A stretch of 19,786 nt of DNA, taken from Pseudomonadota bacterium. GTDB taxonomy: Bacteria; Myxococcota; Polyangia; Polyangiales; Polyangiaceae. This document shows, one piece after another, positions 1 through 5,690 of the stretch. A program made the translations under genes and the position numbers. The notes below the pieces were generated by a model that had not been told where the DNA came from, ran no database searches, and saw only the letters and a list, made by a program, of their open reading frames with translations. The stretch lies in NCBI GenBank assembly GCA_023419055.1, contig JAEZYO010000206.1, forward strand, positions 1-19,786, in the 5' to 3' direction. Numbering within the stretch: the first letter of the stretch is position 1; every line of letters starts with the position of its first letter.

Positions 1-799
1 GGCGCAGGTTGTCGAAGAGCTCACGCAGGCTCTCGTGGGCCCGGGCGAGGCGGTCCTCGCGATCGGCGATCGCGACGTCCATGGCCTGAAAGGCACGGCC
101 GAGTCGGCCGATCTCGTCGTCCTGGAACGCCCCGACCGAGGCGCCACGCTCGCCGCGCTCGAGCTTGCGTGCTGCCTCGAGCAGTCGATCGATCGGCAGC
201 ACCACTAGCCGGCGGGTCACCACGAGCAGCATGGCCATGCTGCCGAGCGCCACCACCAGGCACGAGAGCAGAATGCGCGCGCGGTTCGACGCGTACGCGG
301 CGTTCTCCGGCGCCAGCGAGAACTGGATGGCGGCGAGACCCACCTCCTTGCCCTGCACGTTACGCACCTTTCGCGCCACCTCGACGCTGTCGCTCGAAAC
401 GCGCGTGCCTGGAGCGACGCGAGCGAGCTTCTCGCGCGGCGCGCCGCCCCCCGTGACCGCCGCCAGGGGCTCGGCGCCGCTCGCGAGAAAGACCCAGGCG
501 CGCGTGACGTCGCGGTTCTGGCTCACGTGCCCGAGCTCGGCCTTGACCGCGTCTTCATCGCCGAAATCGAGGGGCGCGGCGAGCGACGCCGCGAAGAGGT
601 CCGCGACCATGTCGGCCGCCTTTCGCTTCGCTTCCACGAGCGCTTCTCGCTCTCGAGCGCTGAACCAGAAGAAGGCCGCGGCGCTCGCCAGGACGACCAC
701 GAGCACCACGGAGAACCCGAGCTTCGCGCCGATCGAGACGAAGCGCCGGAGCTTACGCCCGGAGTTCGGCCGCACCACTGCCGACGCTTCCTCGCCCAT
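1..799 (-). CDS. membrane sensor protein, CHASE8-like periplasmic domain plus HAMP (3' part outside window)
   Basis: This frame is open from the ATG at 797-799 to the left edge, giving 266 residues without a stop; the C-terminal output domain lies outside the window. Seen: basic N-terminus, hydrophobic segment at about 26-47, a soluble region of about 120 residues, a second hydrophobic segment at about 174-195, and a HAMP-like region at about 195-245 (VLPIDRLLEAARKLERGE then DDEIGRLGRAFQAM), leading into a charged coiled coil. The soluble region, with AASLAAPLDFGDEDAVKAEL near 71-90, resembles CHASE8 sensory domains of histidine kinases and diguanylate cyclases. Inferred role: inner-membrane receptor sending a periplasmic signal to a kinase, cyclase or similar output. 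It lies 66 bases downstream of the DUF362 gene on the same strand, with a large hairpin between them, so it probably has its own promoter. Sensor topology is firm; the output type is unknown. Confidence 0.85.
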   Translation of the reverse strand, partial: MGEEASAVVRPNSGRKLRRFVSIGAKLGFSVVLVVVLASAAAFFWFSAREREALVEAKRKAADMVADLFAASLAAPLDFGDEDAVKAELGHVSQNRDVTRAWVFLASGAEPLAAVTGGGAPREKLARVAPGTRVSSDSVEVARKVRNVQGKEVGLAAIQFSLAPENAAYASNRARILLSCLVVALGSMAMLLVVTRRLVVLPIDRLLEAARKLERGERGASVGAFQDDEIGRLGRAFQAMDVAIADREDRLARAHESLRELFDNLR

Positions 800-810
800 C
801 TGTTCGAGCG

Positions 811-816
811 AGTATA
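811..816 (-). promoter_or_regulatory. possible -10 box TATACT before the sensor gene
   Basis: TATACT on the minus strand lies 12 bases before the sensor ATG, leaving a very short leader. It matches TATAAT at five of six positions in otherwise GC-rich DNA. A convincing -35 is absent at 17 bases (TCTCGA, inside the loop palindrome of the adjacent hairpin). Confidence 0.35.
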
Positions 817-861
817 GCCGGCGCGCCCGTTTCTCGAGAAGAGGCGACCGGGCGAGCCGGC
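817..861 (-). terminator. strong GC-rich stem-loop after the DUF362 gene
   Basis: Arms GCCGGCGCGCCCG (817-829) and CGGGCGAGCCGGC (849-861) pair over 13 positions with one mismatch. The 19-base loop holds the palindrome TTCTCGAGAA (831-840). The hairpin begins 4 bases after the DUF362 stop codon, as expected for a terminator, but no U-tract follows on the minus-strand transcript. It could instead be a processing or insulating structure or, as DNA, an operator over the sensor promoter. Confidence 0.5.
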
Positions 862-865
862 AGCG

Positions 866-1954
866 TCAGATTTCGTAGCTCTGAACTTTGATCTTGTTCA
901 GATCACCCACGCCTAGGCCGAAATCCGCGGCGGTTTGGATGTAGCGGGGTTCACGCCCCACTTCTTTCAGGCTTTTCACGCCACGCGCCTTGCGTTCGTC
1001 GTCGATCACCTTCCAGCCGAAGGTATCCATCGCCACCGGATCCGTCGCGACGTAGACGGCGCCGTGAGGAACGCGCGTCTTGGGATCCTTGTCGAGCGGC
1101 CCTTTGTCGTAGGTGATCTTGAACGCGTCGGTGATGTGGAGTCGGACGCGGCTCGTCACGATCGGGTGATTGTAGAGCATCGCGATCTGAGGGCTCGCCT
1201 GATGCTGGTGATGATCGTGGGGGTTGTTGATGTTGCCGTGCGTGATGTTCTTCATCGTGCCGGTGTAGCCGCAGATCGAGTGATCCTTGATCATGCTCAC
1301 GTCGATCACGGCCGTCGCGTCGGTGAAGAAGCGGCAGTAGCGGGTCTTCACGCCGTTCCACACCTGGATTTCCGGCATGGCGTGGTCGAGGTTGTTGTGC
1401 GTGCCGACCTTGACGCCCGCAGGGAGCTTCCAATTGCGAACGTTGACGCGCGTGCCGGCGAGGAAGTTCGGGAACTGCTCGTAGACGGCGATCTTGTCGG
1501 CGGGGACCCCGAGCGCCAGCAACCCCTCGACGAGCGGCAGGATGACCTCGAAGTTCGTGGCCTGGGTGTGGCCCGTCTGGCCCGCGATGCCGTTCACCTT
1601 CACGGCGACGACGTCGTCCTTGTGGATGAAGCGCTTGAGCGCCTCCACCAGGTTCGGCGCGCCGGTGAACTCCATCAGGCCCTTCTCGAGCAGACGCTTG
1701 GCCACGTCGGCCTGCGGCCAGAGCTGGTTCGGCTGCATGAAGGAGGCGAAGTCACCCTTGGCCTGAACCTTCGTGATCTTGCCGGGCGCGCTCAGCGGCG
1801 AAAACCCGCTCGGAGCGGTCGCGATGTACTTGTCGATGGCGGCGGCCTGGGCCTCGCCCTCGGTGAGCCCGGTGGCCGCGAGACCTGCCAGGGCGGCGCC
1901 CTGAACCAGACGGCGACGAGACAGCGTGCGCGACGAGGTCTTTGAGTTCGACAT
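866..1954 (-). CDS. Tat-exported DUF362-family protein
   Basis: A 362-residue protein. The N-terminus carries a twin-arginine signal, SRRRLV at residues 12-17, followed by a hydrophobic stretch and an AQA-type cleavage region near 36-38, so it should be exported folded, perhaps with a cofactor. The body resembles DUF362 proteins: a VKVNGIAGQTGHTQ segment, a KDHSICGYTGTMKNITHGN segment, and a C-terminal GAVYVATDPVAMDTFGW segment. DUF362 proteins have no general assigned reaction; some are linked to iron-sulfur proteins. No CxxCxxC cluster-binding pattern is present, but a His-rich run H246-D-H-H-Q-H251 could bind metal. The ATG at 1952-1954 is chosen because GGAGG lies just upstream and the signal starts there; the open frame extends further upstream into the neighbouring gene but has no support. 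An inverted repeat covers this ribosome-binding site. DUF362 membership is fairly sure, function unknown. Confidence 0.85.
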   Translation of the reverse strand: MSNSKTSSRTLSRRRLVQGAALAGLAATGLTEGEAQAAAIDKYIATAPSGFSPLSAPGKITKVQAKGDFASFMQPNQLWPQADVAKRLLEKGLMEFTGAPNLVEALKRFIHKDDVVAVKVNGIAGQTGHTQATNFEVILPLVEGLLALGVPADKIAVYEQFPNFLAGTRVNVRNWKLPAGVKVGTHNNLDHAMPEIQVWNGVKTRYCRFFTDATAVIDVSMIKDHSICGYTGTMKNITHGNINNPHDHHQHQASPQIAMLYNHPIVTSRVRLHITDAFKITYDKGPLDKDPKTRVPHGAVYVATDPVAMDTFGWKVIDDERKARGVKSLKEVGREPRYIQTAADFGLGVGDLNKIKVQSYEI

Positions 1955-1955
1955 G

Positions 1956-1976
1956 GGTCCTCCGAGGGAGAGGACC
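1956..1976 (-). promoter_or_regulatory. inverted repeat covering the DUF362 ribosome-binding site
   Basis: On the minus strand GGTCCTC and GAGGACC form 7-base arms around a 7-base loop, ending one base before the ATG. The second arm contains the AGGA core of the Shine-Dalgarno site, so in RNA the hairpin would hide it. As DNA it could be an operator just downstream of the proposed -10. Confidence 0.5.
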
Positions 1977-1977
1977 T

Positions 1978-2006
1978 TTGGTATCACGCGCCCCCCGGCT
2001 CGGCAA
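1978..2006 (-). promoter_or_regulatory. candidate sigma-70 promoter of the DUF362 gene
   Basis: On the minus strand TTGCCG (2001-2006) and TACCAA (1978-1983) are separated by 17 bases, with TGA before the -10 giving an extended -10. The match is moderate. A start near 1971 would fall inside the inverted repeat, so this promoter and an RNA hairpin over the ribosome site would be hard to reconcile. Confidence 0.35.
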
Positions 2007-2014
2007 TTTCCCCC

Positions 2015-2044
2015 GCCGAGGCTCGAGGGGGCCCGCGCCTCGGC
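2015..2044 (-). terminator. hairpin after the cysteine-rich protein gene
   Basis: GCCGAGGC (2015-2022) and GCCTCGGC (2037-2044) are perfect 8-base arms around a 14-base loop, starting 5 bases after the stop codon of the upstream gene. No U-tract follows; GGGGGAAATT comes next on the minus strand. Placement suggests termination or 3'-end protection. Confidence 0.45.
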
Positions 2045-2049
2045 CGATT

Positions 2050-4248
2050 TCAGTTCGTACCCGGCGGTGTCGCGCCGGGTAGCCACTGAAAGCCGTCGAT
2101 CAGCGCGGTGCTGTCGTACGCCAGATCGCCGACGTCCCAGATGGCGATCCTGAGCACGACGATCTGACCCGGGATCACGTTCCCGGCGGTGGTAAGCCAG
2201 TGGGTCCCGCCGCCTATCGTGCATTTTTCGTTCAGCGAGCTCGGGGCCTCGAAGCCCGTGCCGGCAAGCTCGCTCGCTCCGAGCGAGCAGCTCGAGGAGT
2301 TCACCTTCGGAATCCAGCACGGGTTGTCCGTCTCCGGGGCGCACACCGAAAACAGGTTCGTGCCCTTCGCCACGTTGATGCCGATGGGCCATTGTGACCC
2401 ACCCTGGATGTAGGTGGAGAGGTTCTTGTCGACCGGGTTCGGGATCGGCGACGGCGTCCCGCTCGGGGTGTCGACCAGGGCGACGAACTGGTCGTTATAG
2501 CTCGAGCACACGTACTCCGGGTACTCGGCGGACAGGAAATAGGAGTTATAGGAGAAGGCGCGCACGTTCGTCGGGGCGCGGAGCTTCAGCACCAGCATCA
2601 CCGAGTCGTTCGCGCCCGCGCTCGCCGAATCCGCGCCGCAGTCCGGCGCGCGAGGCAGCTGAGACGCCTTCTTGAGCGGCAGGTTCTCGGTCTTGAACCA
2701 GTCCTTCACGCAGTCCTCGGCCTTGCAGGACGAGATGTCGACGACGCTTTGGGGCGAGTGGGCGTTGCTGATGTTCGTCCCGCTCGGAGCTCCGCCGTTC
2801 GGACCAGGGTTCGTCTGCGCCGCGTCCGACGCGACGCCGGTCGAGAGCACGGCCATCGCGCTGCCCTGAGTCACCGAGATGTTCCCGAAGCTCGAACGGA
2901 TCGAACGCGCCCGCAGGTCCTTGAGCTCGCTTCCGTCCGCGCGCACGACCTTCGCCTCGATGAGCCCCCAGGTGCGGGCGCTGGGATCTTGCGGCTCCTC
3001 CTCCGTCAGCTTGCAGATCCCGAAGGCGCGCGCGTAGTCCACCGCGTCGTCCGAGCTCGAAGCGAGCGCGTGATCGCATGGCTCGAGATCGGCCACGTCG
3101 AAGAGATCGGCCTTGCCGTTGCAGTTGTCGTCCACCCCGTTACCCAGCACCTCGATCGCGCCGGGGTTCACCAGGCTGGGTTCGGAGCCGCAGAAGCCGG
3201 GCTTGTCGCAGCAATCTCCCTCGGCCGCGAACCAGCCGTCGTTGTCACAATCTTCGAGCGAGGAATCGCAGTCTTCGCAGTTCCCGCCGACGCACTTCTC
3301 CCCGAGCCCACACACCCGACCGCAGCCACCGCAGTGGGCCGCGTCCTCCTCGGTGGCGACGCACTGGTTTCCGCATTTCGTGAGCCCGCCGCCGCAAACC
3401 GACGCGCACTTGCCCTCCGAGCAAACCTCGTCCGCCCCGCACGCGTGCCCGCAGCTGCCGCAGTTCTGGGAGTCGACGCTCGTGTCGGCACAATGATCGC
3501 CGCACCGGCTGGTGCCGCCCAGACAGTCGAGGCCGCACTTGCCTTCGGAGCACACCTCGTCGTCTCCGCAGACGGTGAAGCAGTTACCGCAATGCTCGGG
3601 GTCGTTTTGCGCGTCGACGCAACGTTCCTCGCATTGAGTGGTGCCGCCCACGCATTCCGCGCCGCACGATCCCACGGAGCAGAACTCGCCCGCTTCGCAC
3701 TCGGCACCGCACGACCCGCAGTTCTCGCGGTCGAGCTCCAGATCCACACAAGCGCCCCCGCAAGCATTCAGACCGGCTCCACAACCGTCACCACAAACGC
3801 CGCCCGAGCAGTCCTCACCTGCCGCGCAAGCGTTGCCGCACGCTCCGCAGTTCTCGAAGTCGATGGCCGTATCGACGCACCGCTCGCCACACCGTTCCGT
3901 CCCCGGCCCGCACGTGACGCCGCACTCGCCATTCGAGCAGAGCTCTCCTTCGGGGCATACGACGCCACACGCGCCGCAGTTCTCGGGATCGAATCGGACC
4001 GGAGTGCACACTCCGGCGCAGAGCTCGTCCTCGGATCGACACTCCCCCCTCGTCGAGCCCTCGCCTCCGCCGCCCTCCCCGTCTTTGCCGACCTGGCCCC
4101 CGTTGCTCCCAGCGCTTCCGGAGCCCTCGGCTCCTGCGCCGAAGAGCGGGCCGCGGCCACCGCAACTCACCGGAAACAATGTCGCGCTGAATAGTGCCGT
4201 GGCGACCAGCGCCCGCACCAAAGGTGAGAAGCCGATAGGATGACCCAT
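2050..4248 (-). CDS. cysteine-rich repeat surface lipoprotein with MopE-type and choice-of-anchor-L-like regions
   Basis: About 732 residues from the ATG at 4246-4248. Domains in order: signal peptide ending in PVSC at 26-29 (a slightly non-canonical lipobox); a Gly/Ser/Glu-rich linker at 30-69; six cysteine repeats of 40-43 residues at about 70-324, each with the core NCGxCGxxC, GExC and C at the end; a MopE-like putative metal-binding segment at about 325-384 (VNPGAIEVLGNGVDDNCNG); and a C-terminal region of about 340 residues resembling choice-of-anchor-L domains of myxobacterial secreted proteins. The repeats are probably disulfide-bonded outside the cytoplasm. Inferred role: surface adhesion, metal binding or structure; no enzyme motif seen. 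Upstream starts at 4263 (ATG) and 4287 (GTG) are in frame, but neither improves the signal peptide and none of the three has a clear ribosome site. Start uncertain, architecture clear. Confidence 0.85.
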   Translation of the reverse strand: MGHPIGFSPLVRALVATALFSATLFPVSCGGRGPLFGAGAEGSGSAGSNGGQVGKDGEGGGGEGSTRGECRSEDELCAGVCTPVRFDPENCGACGVVCPEGELCSNGECGVTCGPGTERCGERCVDTAIDFENCGACGNACAAGEDCSGGVCGDGCGAGLNACGGACVDLELDRENCGSCGAECEAGEFCSVGSCGAECVGGTTQCEERCVDAQNDPEHCGNCFTVCGDDEVCSEGKCGLDCLGGTSRCGDHCADTSVDSQNCGSCGHACGADEVCSEGKCASVCGGGLTKCGNQCVATEEDAAHCGGCGRVCGLGEKCVGGNCEDCDSSLEDCDNDGWFAAEGDCCDKPGFCGSEPSLVNPGAIEVLGNGVDDNCNGKADLFDVADLEPCDHALASSSDDAVDYARAFGICKLTEEEPQDPSARTWGLIEAKVVRADGSELKDLRARSIRSSFGNISVTQGSAMAVLSTGVASDAAQTNPGPNGGAPSGTNISNAHSPQSVVDISSCKAEDCVKDWFKTENLPLKKASQLPRAPDCGADSASAGANDSVMLVLKLRAPTNVRAFSYNSYFLSAEYPEYVCSSYNDQFVALVDTPSGTPSPIPNPVDKNLSTYIQGGSQWPIGINVAKGTNLFSVCAPETDNPCWIPKVNSSSCSLGASELAGTGFEAPSSLNEKCTIGGGTHWLTTAGNVIPGQIVVLRIAIWDVGDLAYDSTALIDGFQWLPGATPPGTN
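3277..4041 (-). repeat. six tandem cysteine-rich repeats (coding)
   Basis: Six consecutive units of about 129 bases (the first slightly shorter), each encoding a module with conserved NCGxCG, C-x-x-G-E/D-x-C and terminal G-x-C. Units differ by many substitutions, so they are old duplications. The fourth unit has NCFTVC where the others have CG(x)2C, losing one conserved glycine. Confidence 0.85.
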
Positions 4249-4261
4249 ACAACGACCCGCC

Positions 4262-4289
4262 ATAGTAGCCGGGTGGGTGCGCTCCACAA
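4262..4289 (-). promoter_or_regulatory. weak candidate promoter of the cysteine-rich gene
   Basis: TTGTGG (4284-4289) and TACTAT (4262-4267) on the minus strand are 16 bases apart. The -10 matches four of six consensus positions, the -35 only three. If used, transcription would begin just before the ATG at 4248, favouring that start over the one at 4263. Confidence 0.25.
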
Positions 4290-4367
4290 GGGACAGACTT
4301 TTCCAACGAGGCGCGCGATTCCCCCGATCCTCGGTTTCTTACTCGCAGCCTTACACACACCTGCCTA

Positions 4368-4407
4368 CCGGCCGCCAATGCGCGACGCCGGGCCGCCAGC
4401 GCCGACG
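4368..4407 (+). repeat. imperfect 20-base tandem repeat in divergent control region
   Basis: CCGGCCGCCAATGCGCGACG (4368-4387) is followed directly by CCGGGCCGCCAGCGCCGACG (4388-4407). The spacing is about two helical turns and the pair lies 40-80 bases upstream of the sigma-54 box. It could be an activator-binding site, or simply GC-rich similarity. Confidence 0.35.
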
Positions 4408-4445
4408 GGACCATGAAAGGTGCCGAAATCCACGGGAAGATCCCC

Positions 4446-4461
4446 TGGCACGGGCTTCGCA
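4446..4461 (+). promoter_or_regulatory. sigma-54 (RpoN) -24/-12 promoter
   Basis: TGGCACGGGCTTCGCA matches the consensus TGGCACG-N4-TTGC(A/T) at all defined positions except one (C for the second T of TTGC), with the invariant GG and GC in correct register. Transcription would start near 4473, giving a leader of about 43 bases that contains the AGGAG before the gene at 4516. Sigma-54 promoters need an enhancer-binding ATPase activator, and these are numerous in Myxococcota. Confidence 0.6.
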
Positions 4462-4515
4462 ATTCTCCCTCACGTGCTCGCCGAGTGGTGAAGCACGAAC
4501 AGGAGAATGATTGGC

Positions 4516-4749
4516 ATGGATTACAGCAAGATGAAGATCGCGTACGTCATCAAGGAGCGAGGCGATCAGAAGTATTGGAACCGCGTGGGCGTCGCTTTCG
4601 TCAACGGCGACGGATCGCTCAATGTCCGGCTCGAAGCCGTCCCGGTGAACGGAGAGCTTCACATCCGGGACTACGTTCCTCGCGCCGAAGGGCGTGGAAA
4701 ATCACAGGGGCTCGTCGACGACGACGGCCTGCTCGACATGCCGACGTGA
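4516..4749 (+). CDS. small conserved protein of unknown function
   Basis: A 77-residue soluble protein. The core KIAYVIKERGDQKYWNRVG, then VAFVNGDGSLNVRLEAVPVN and GELHIRDYVPR, resembles a family of short uncharacterised proteins (from memory of similar sequences in Myxococcota and related bacteria) built on a motif of the type ERGxxxYWxRVGxAFxNxDGS. The likely fold is a small beta-sheet protein; no cysteine pair, catalytic motif or DNA-binding helix is obvious. The ATG at 4516 is preferred because AGGAG (4501-4505) is well spaced from it, whereas an in-frame ATG at 4507 is too close. It lies 23 bases upstream of the helix-hairpin-helix gene, so the two are probably co-transcribed from the sigma-54 promoter. 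Confidence 0.75.
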   Translation: MDYSKMKIAYVIKERGDQKYWNRVGVAFVNGDGSLNVRLEAVPVNGELHIRDYVPRAEGRGKSQGLVDDDGLLDMPT

Positions 4750-4772
4750 CGAACCGCTTGCGGGGGCAAATC

Positions 4773-5459
4773 ATGGCTACCGAGGGGGGAAACGTCGGCG
4801 CGGCCTCTCGCGCCGCTCGTGGAATCGTTCGGCAAAGCCAGTCCGAGCAGGGGGGTGGGGGTCAATCCGAGACCCCCGCCCCGGGCTCAGTCTGGCAGCT
4901 TTACATCGATCGCTATCGGAAGAGCGTCTGGGCGCCCGTGGTCACGAAGGCGCTCGGCATCCTCGCCGGCATGGTCGCGCTCGCCTGCATCGGCGCGTCG
5001 TCGATCGCGCGCGGCACCGGACAGCCGCTGCCCCACGGGCTCGGCAGCGTGACGACCTCCGCCCGCGGGGAGGACCCGCACGTTCATGCCGCTCAAATGG
5101 TCGGGGGCGCAGCTCCAGCTCCGCTGGCCAAGCCCGCCGACGCCGGCGCCCCGGCAGAGGAGCCCGACGTCTCGGACGCCGGCAGCGAAGAGGCAGGAAC
5201 CCTGGACGGAGGAGGTGGCTCGGCGAGCCCGGGCATGACGCCGGACGGCAGGGTGATCTTGAATTTGGCAACTATGGCAGATCTGCGGAAGCTGCCCGGC
5301 ATCGGTCAGAAACGCGCGCAGGCCATCCTGGATCTCCGCGAGAAGCTCGGTGGACGCTTCCGCAAGGTGACCGATCTCCTGCGCGTCAAGGGCATCGGCG
5401 TAAAGAGCCTCGCCAAGCTCAAGGACAAGATGGTCCTCGACCCGCCGCCGCCGAGCTGA
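4773..5459 (+). CDS. membrane-anchored ComEA-type helix-hairpin-helix protein
   Basis: 228 residues. A cytoplasmic N-terminus of about 57 residues precedes one membrane helix at about 58-78 (LGILAGMVALACIGASSIA), then a long linker rich in Ala, Gly, Pro and acidic residues (about 80-155), then a C-terminal domain at about 160-222 with two helix-hairpin-helix motifs, LPGIG (174-178) and VKGIG (205-209). The opening VILNLATMADLRKLPGIGQK is characteristic of ComEA, the DNA receptor in natural transformation, where the usual form is VNINTA. ComEA domains bind duplex DNA without sequence preference in the periplasm. Here the domain would sit on a tether, as in Gram-positive ComEA, rather than being freely periplasmic. 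No other competence gene is in view. ATG at 4773 follows GGGGG six bases upstream. Co-transcribed with the small gene before it. Confidence 0.85.
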   Translation: MATEGGNVGAASRAARGIVRQSQSEQGGGGQSETPAPGSVWQLYIDRYRKSVWAPVVTKALGILAGMVALACIGASSIARGTGQPLPHGLGSVTTSARGEDPHVHAAQMVGGAAPAPLAKPADAGAPAEEPDVSDAGSEEAGTLDGGGGSASPGMTPDGRVILNLATMADLRKLPGIGQKRAQAILDLREKLGGRFRKVTDLLRVKGIGVKSLAKLKDKMVLDPPPPS

Positions 5460-5504
5460 CCGGGGGTTCGCCGACCGTCGTTCGCTGCGCGGCACGCCCG
5501 CGAG

Positions 5505-5535
5505 GAGCCGTGAGAATTGGCTCGGGCTCATTTTT
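5505..5535 (+). terminator. candidate intrinsic terminator after the ComEA-type gene
   Basis: GAGCC (5505-5509) can pair with GGCTC at 5519-5523 or at 5525-5529; the second is followed directly by ATTTTT (5530-5535). It is the only hairpin in the window with a T-run. The stem is short, hence modest confidence. A TTGACA at 5534-5539 overlaps the T-run and might be a -35 for the next gene, but no matching -10 is seen. Confidence 0.4.
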
Positions 5536-5690
5536 GACACTTCCAGCTACCGGGAGGCACCTACACAGCGAGCCCCGCGAGTGCAGAGCACCGTTGGGGG
5601 GCATTCCAGCCAGGTGTCACTTCTGAATCTCGACGTCGTCCGGTGCTTCGGGACGTGGGGCGAACGACTGCCGGGAGAAGGGCTTCTCGC

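Noticed and set aside
935..1945. Plus-strand open frame of 336 codons opposite the DUF362 gene
   Set aside because: Antisense shadow in GC-rich DNA; composition (Asp/Val/Arg/His-rich) lacks any fold pattern, while the minus strand carries a clear family and signal.
1955..2392. Upstream extension of the DUF362 reading frame to 2392
   Set aside because: The extension would overlap the end of the cysteine-rich gene, has arginine/histidine-rich low-information composition, and would displace a good Tat signal and GGAGG-ATG at 1954.
2749..4194. Plus-strand open frame of 481 codons opposite the cysteine-rich gene
   Set aside because: Mirror of a repeat-rich gene; the minus-strand reading has regular cysteine modules, a signal peptide and a recognisable C-terminal domain.
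5534..5567. TTGACA at 5534 as promoter of the DUF1592 gene
   Set aside because: No -10 at 16-18 bases; the best candidate TACACA is 22 bases away, and the TTGACA overlaps the terminator T-run.
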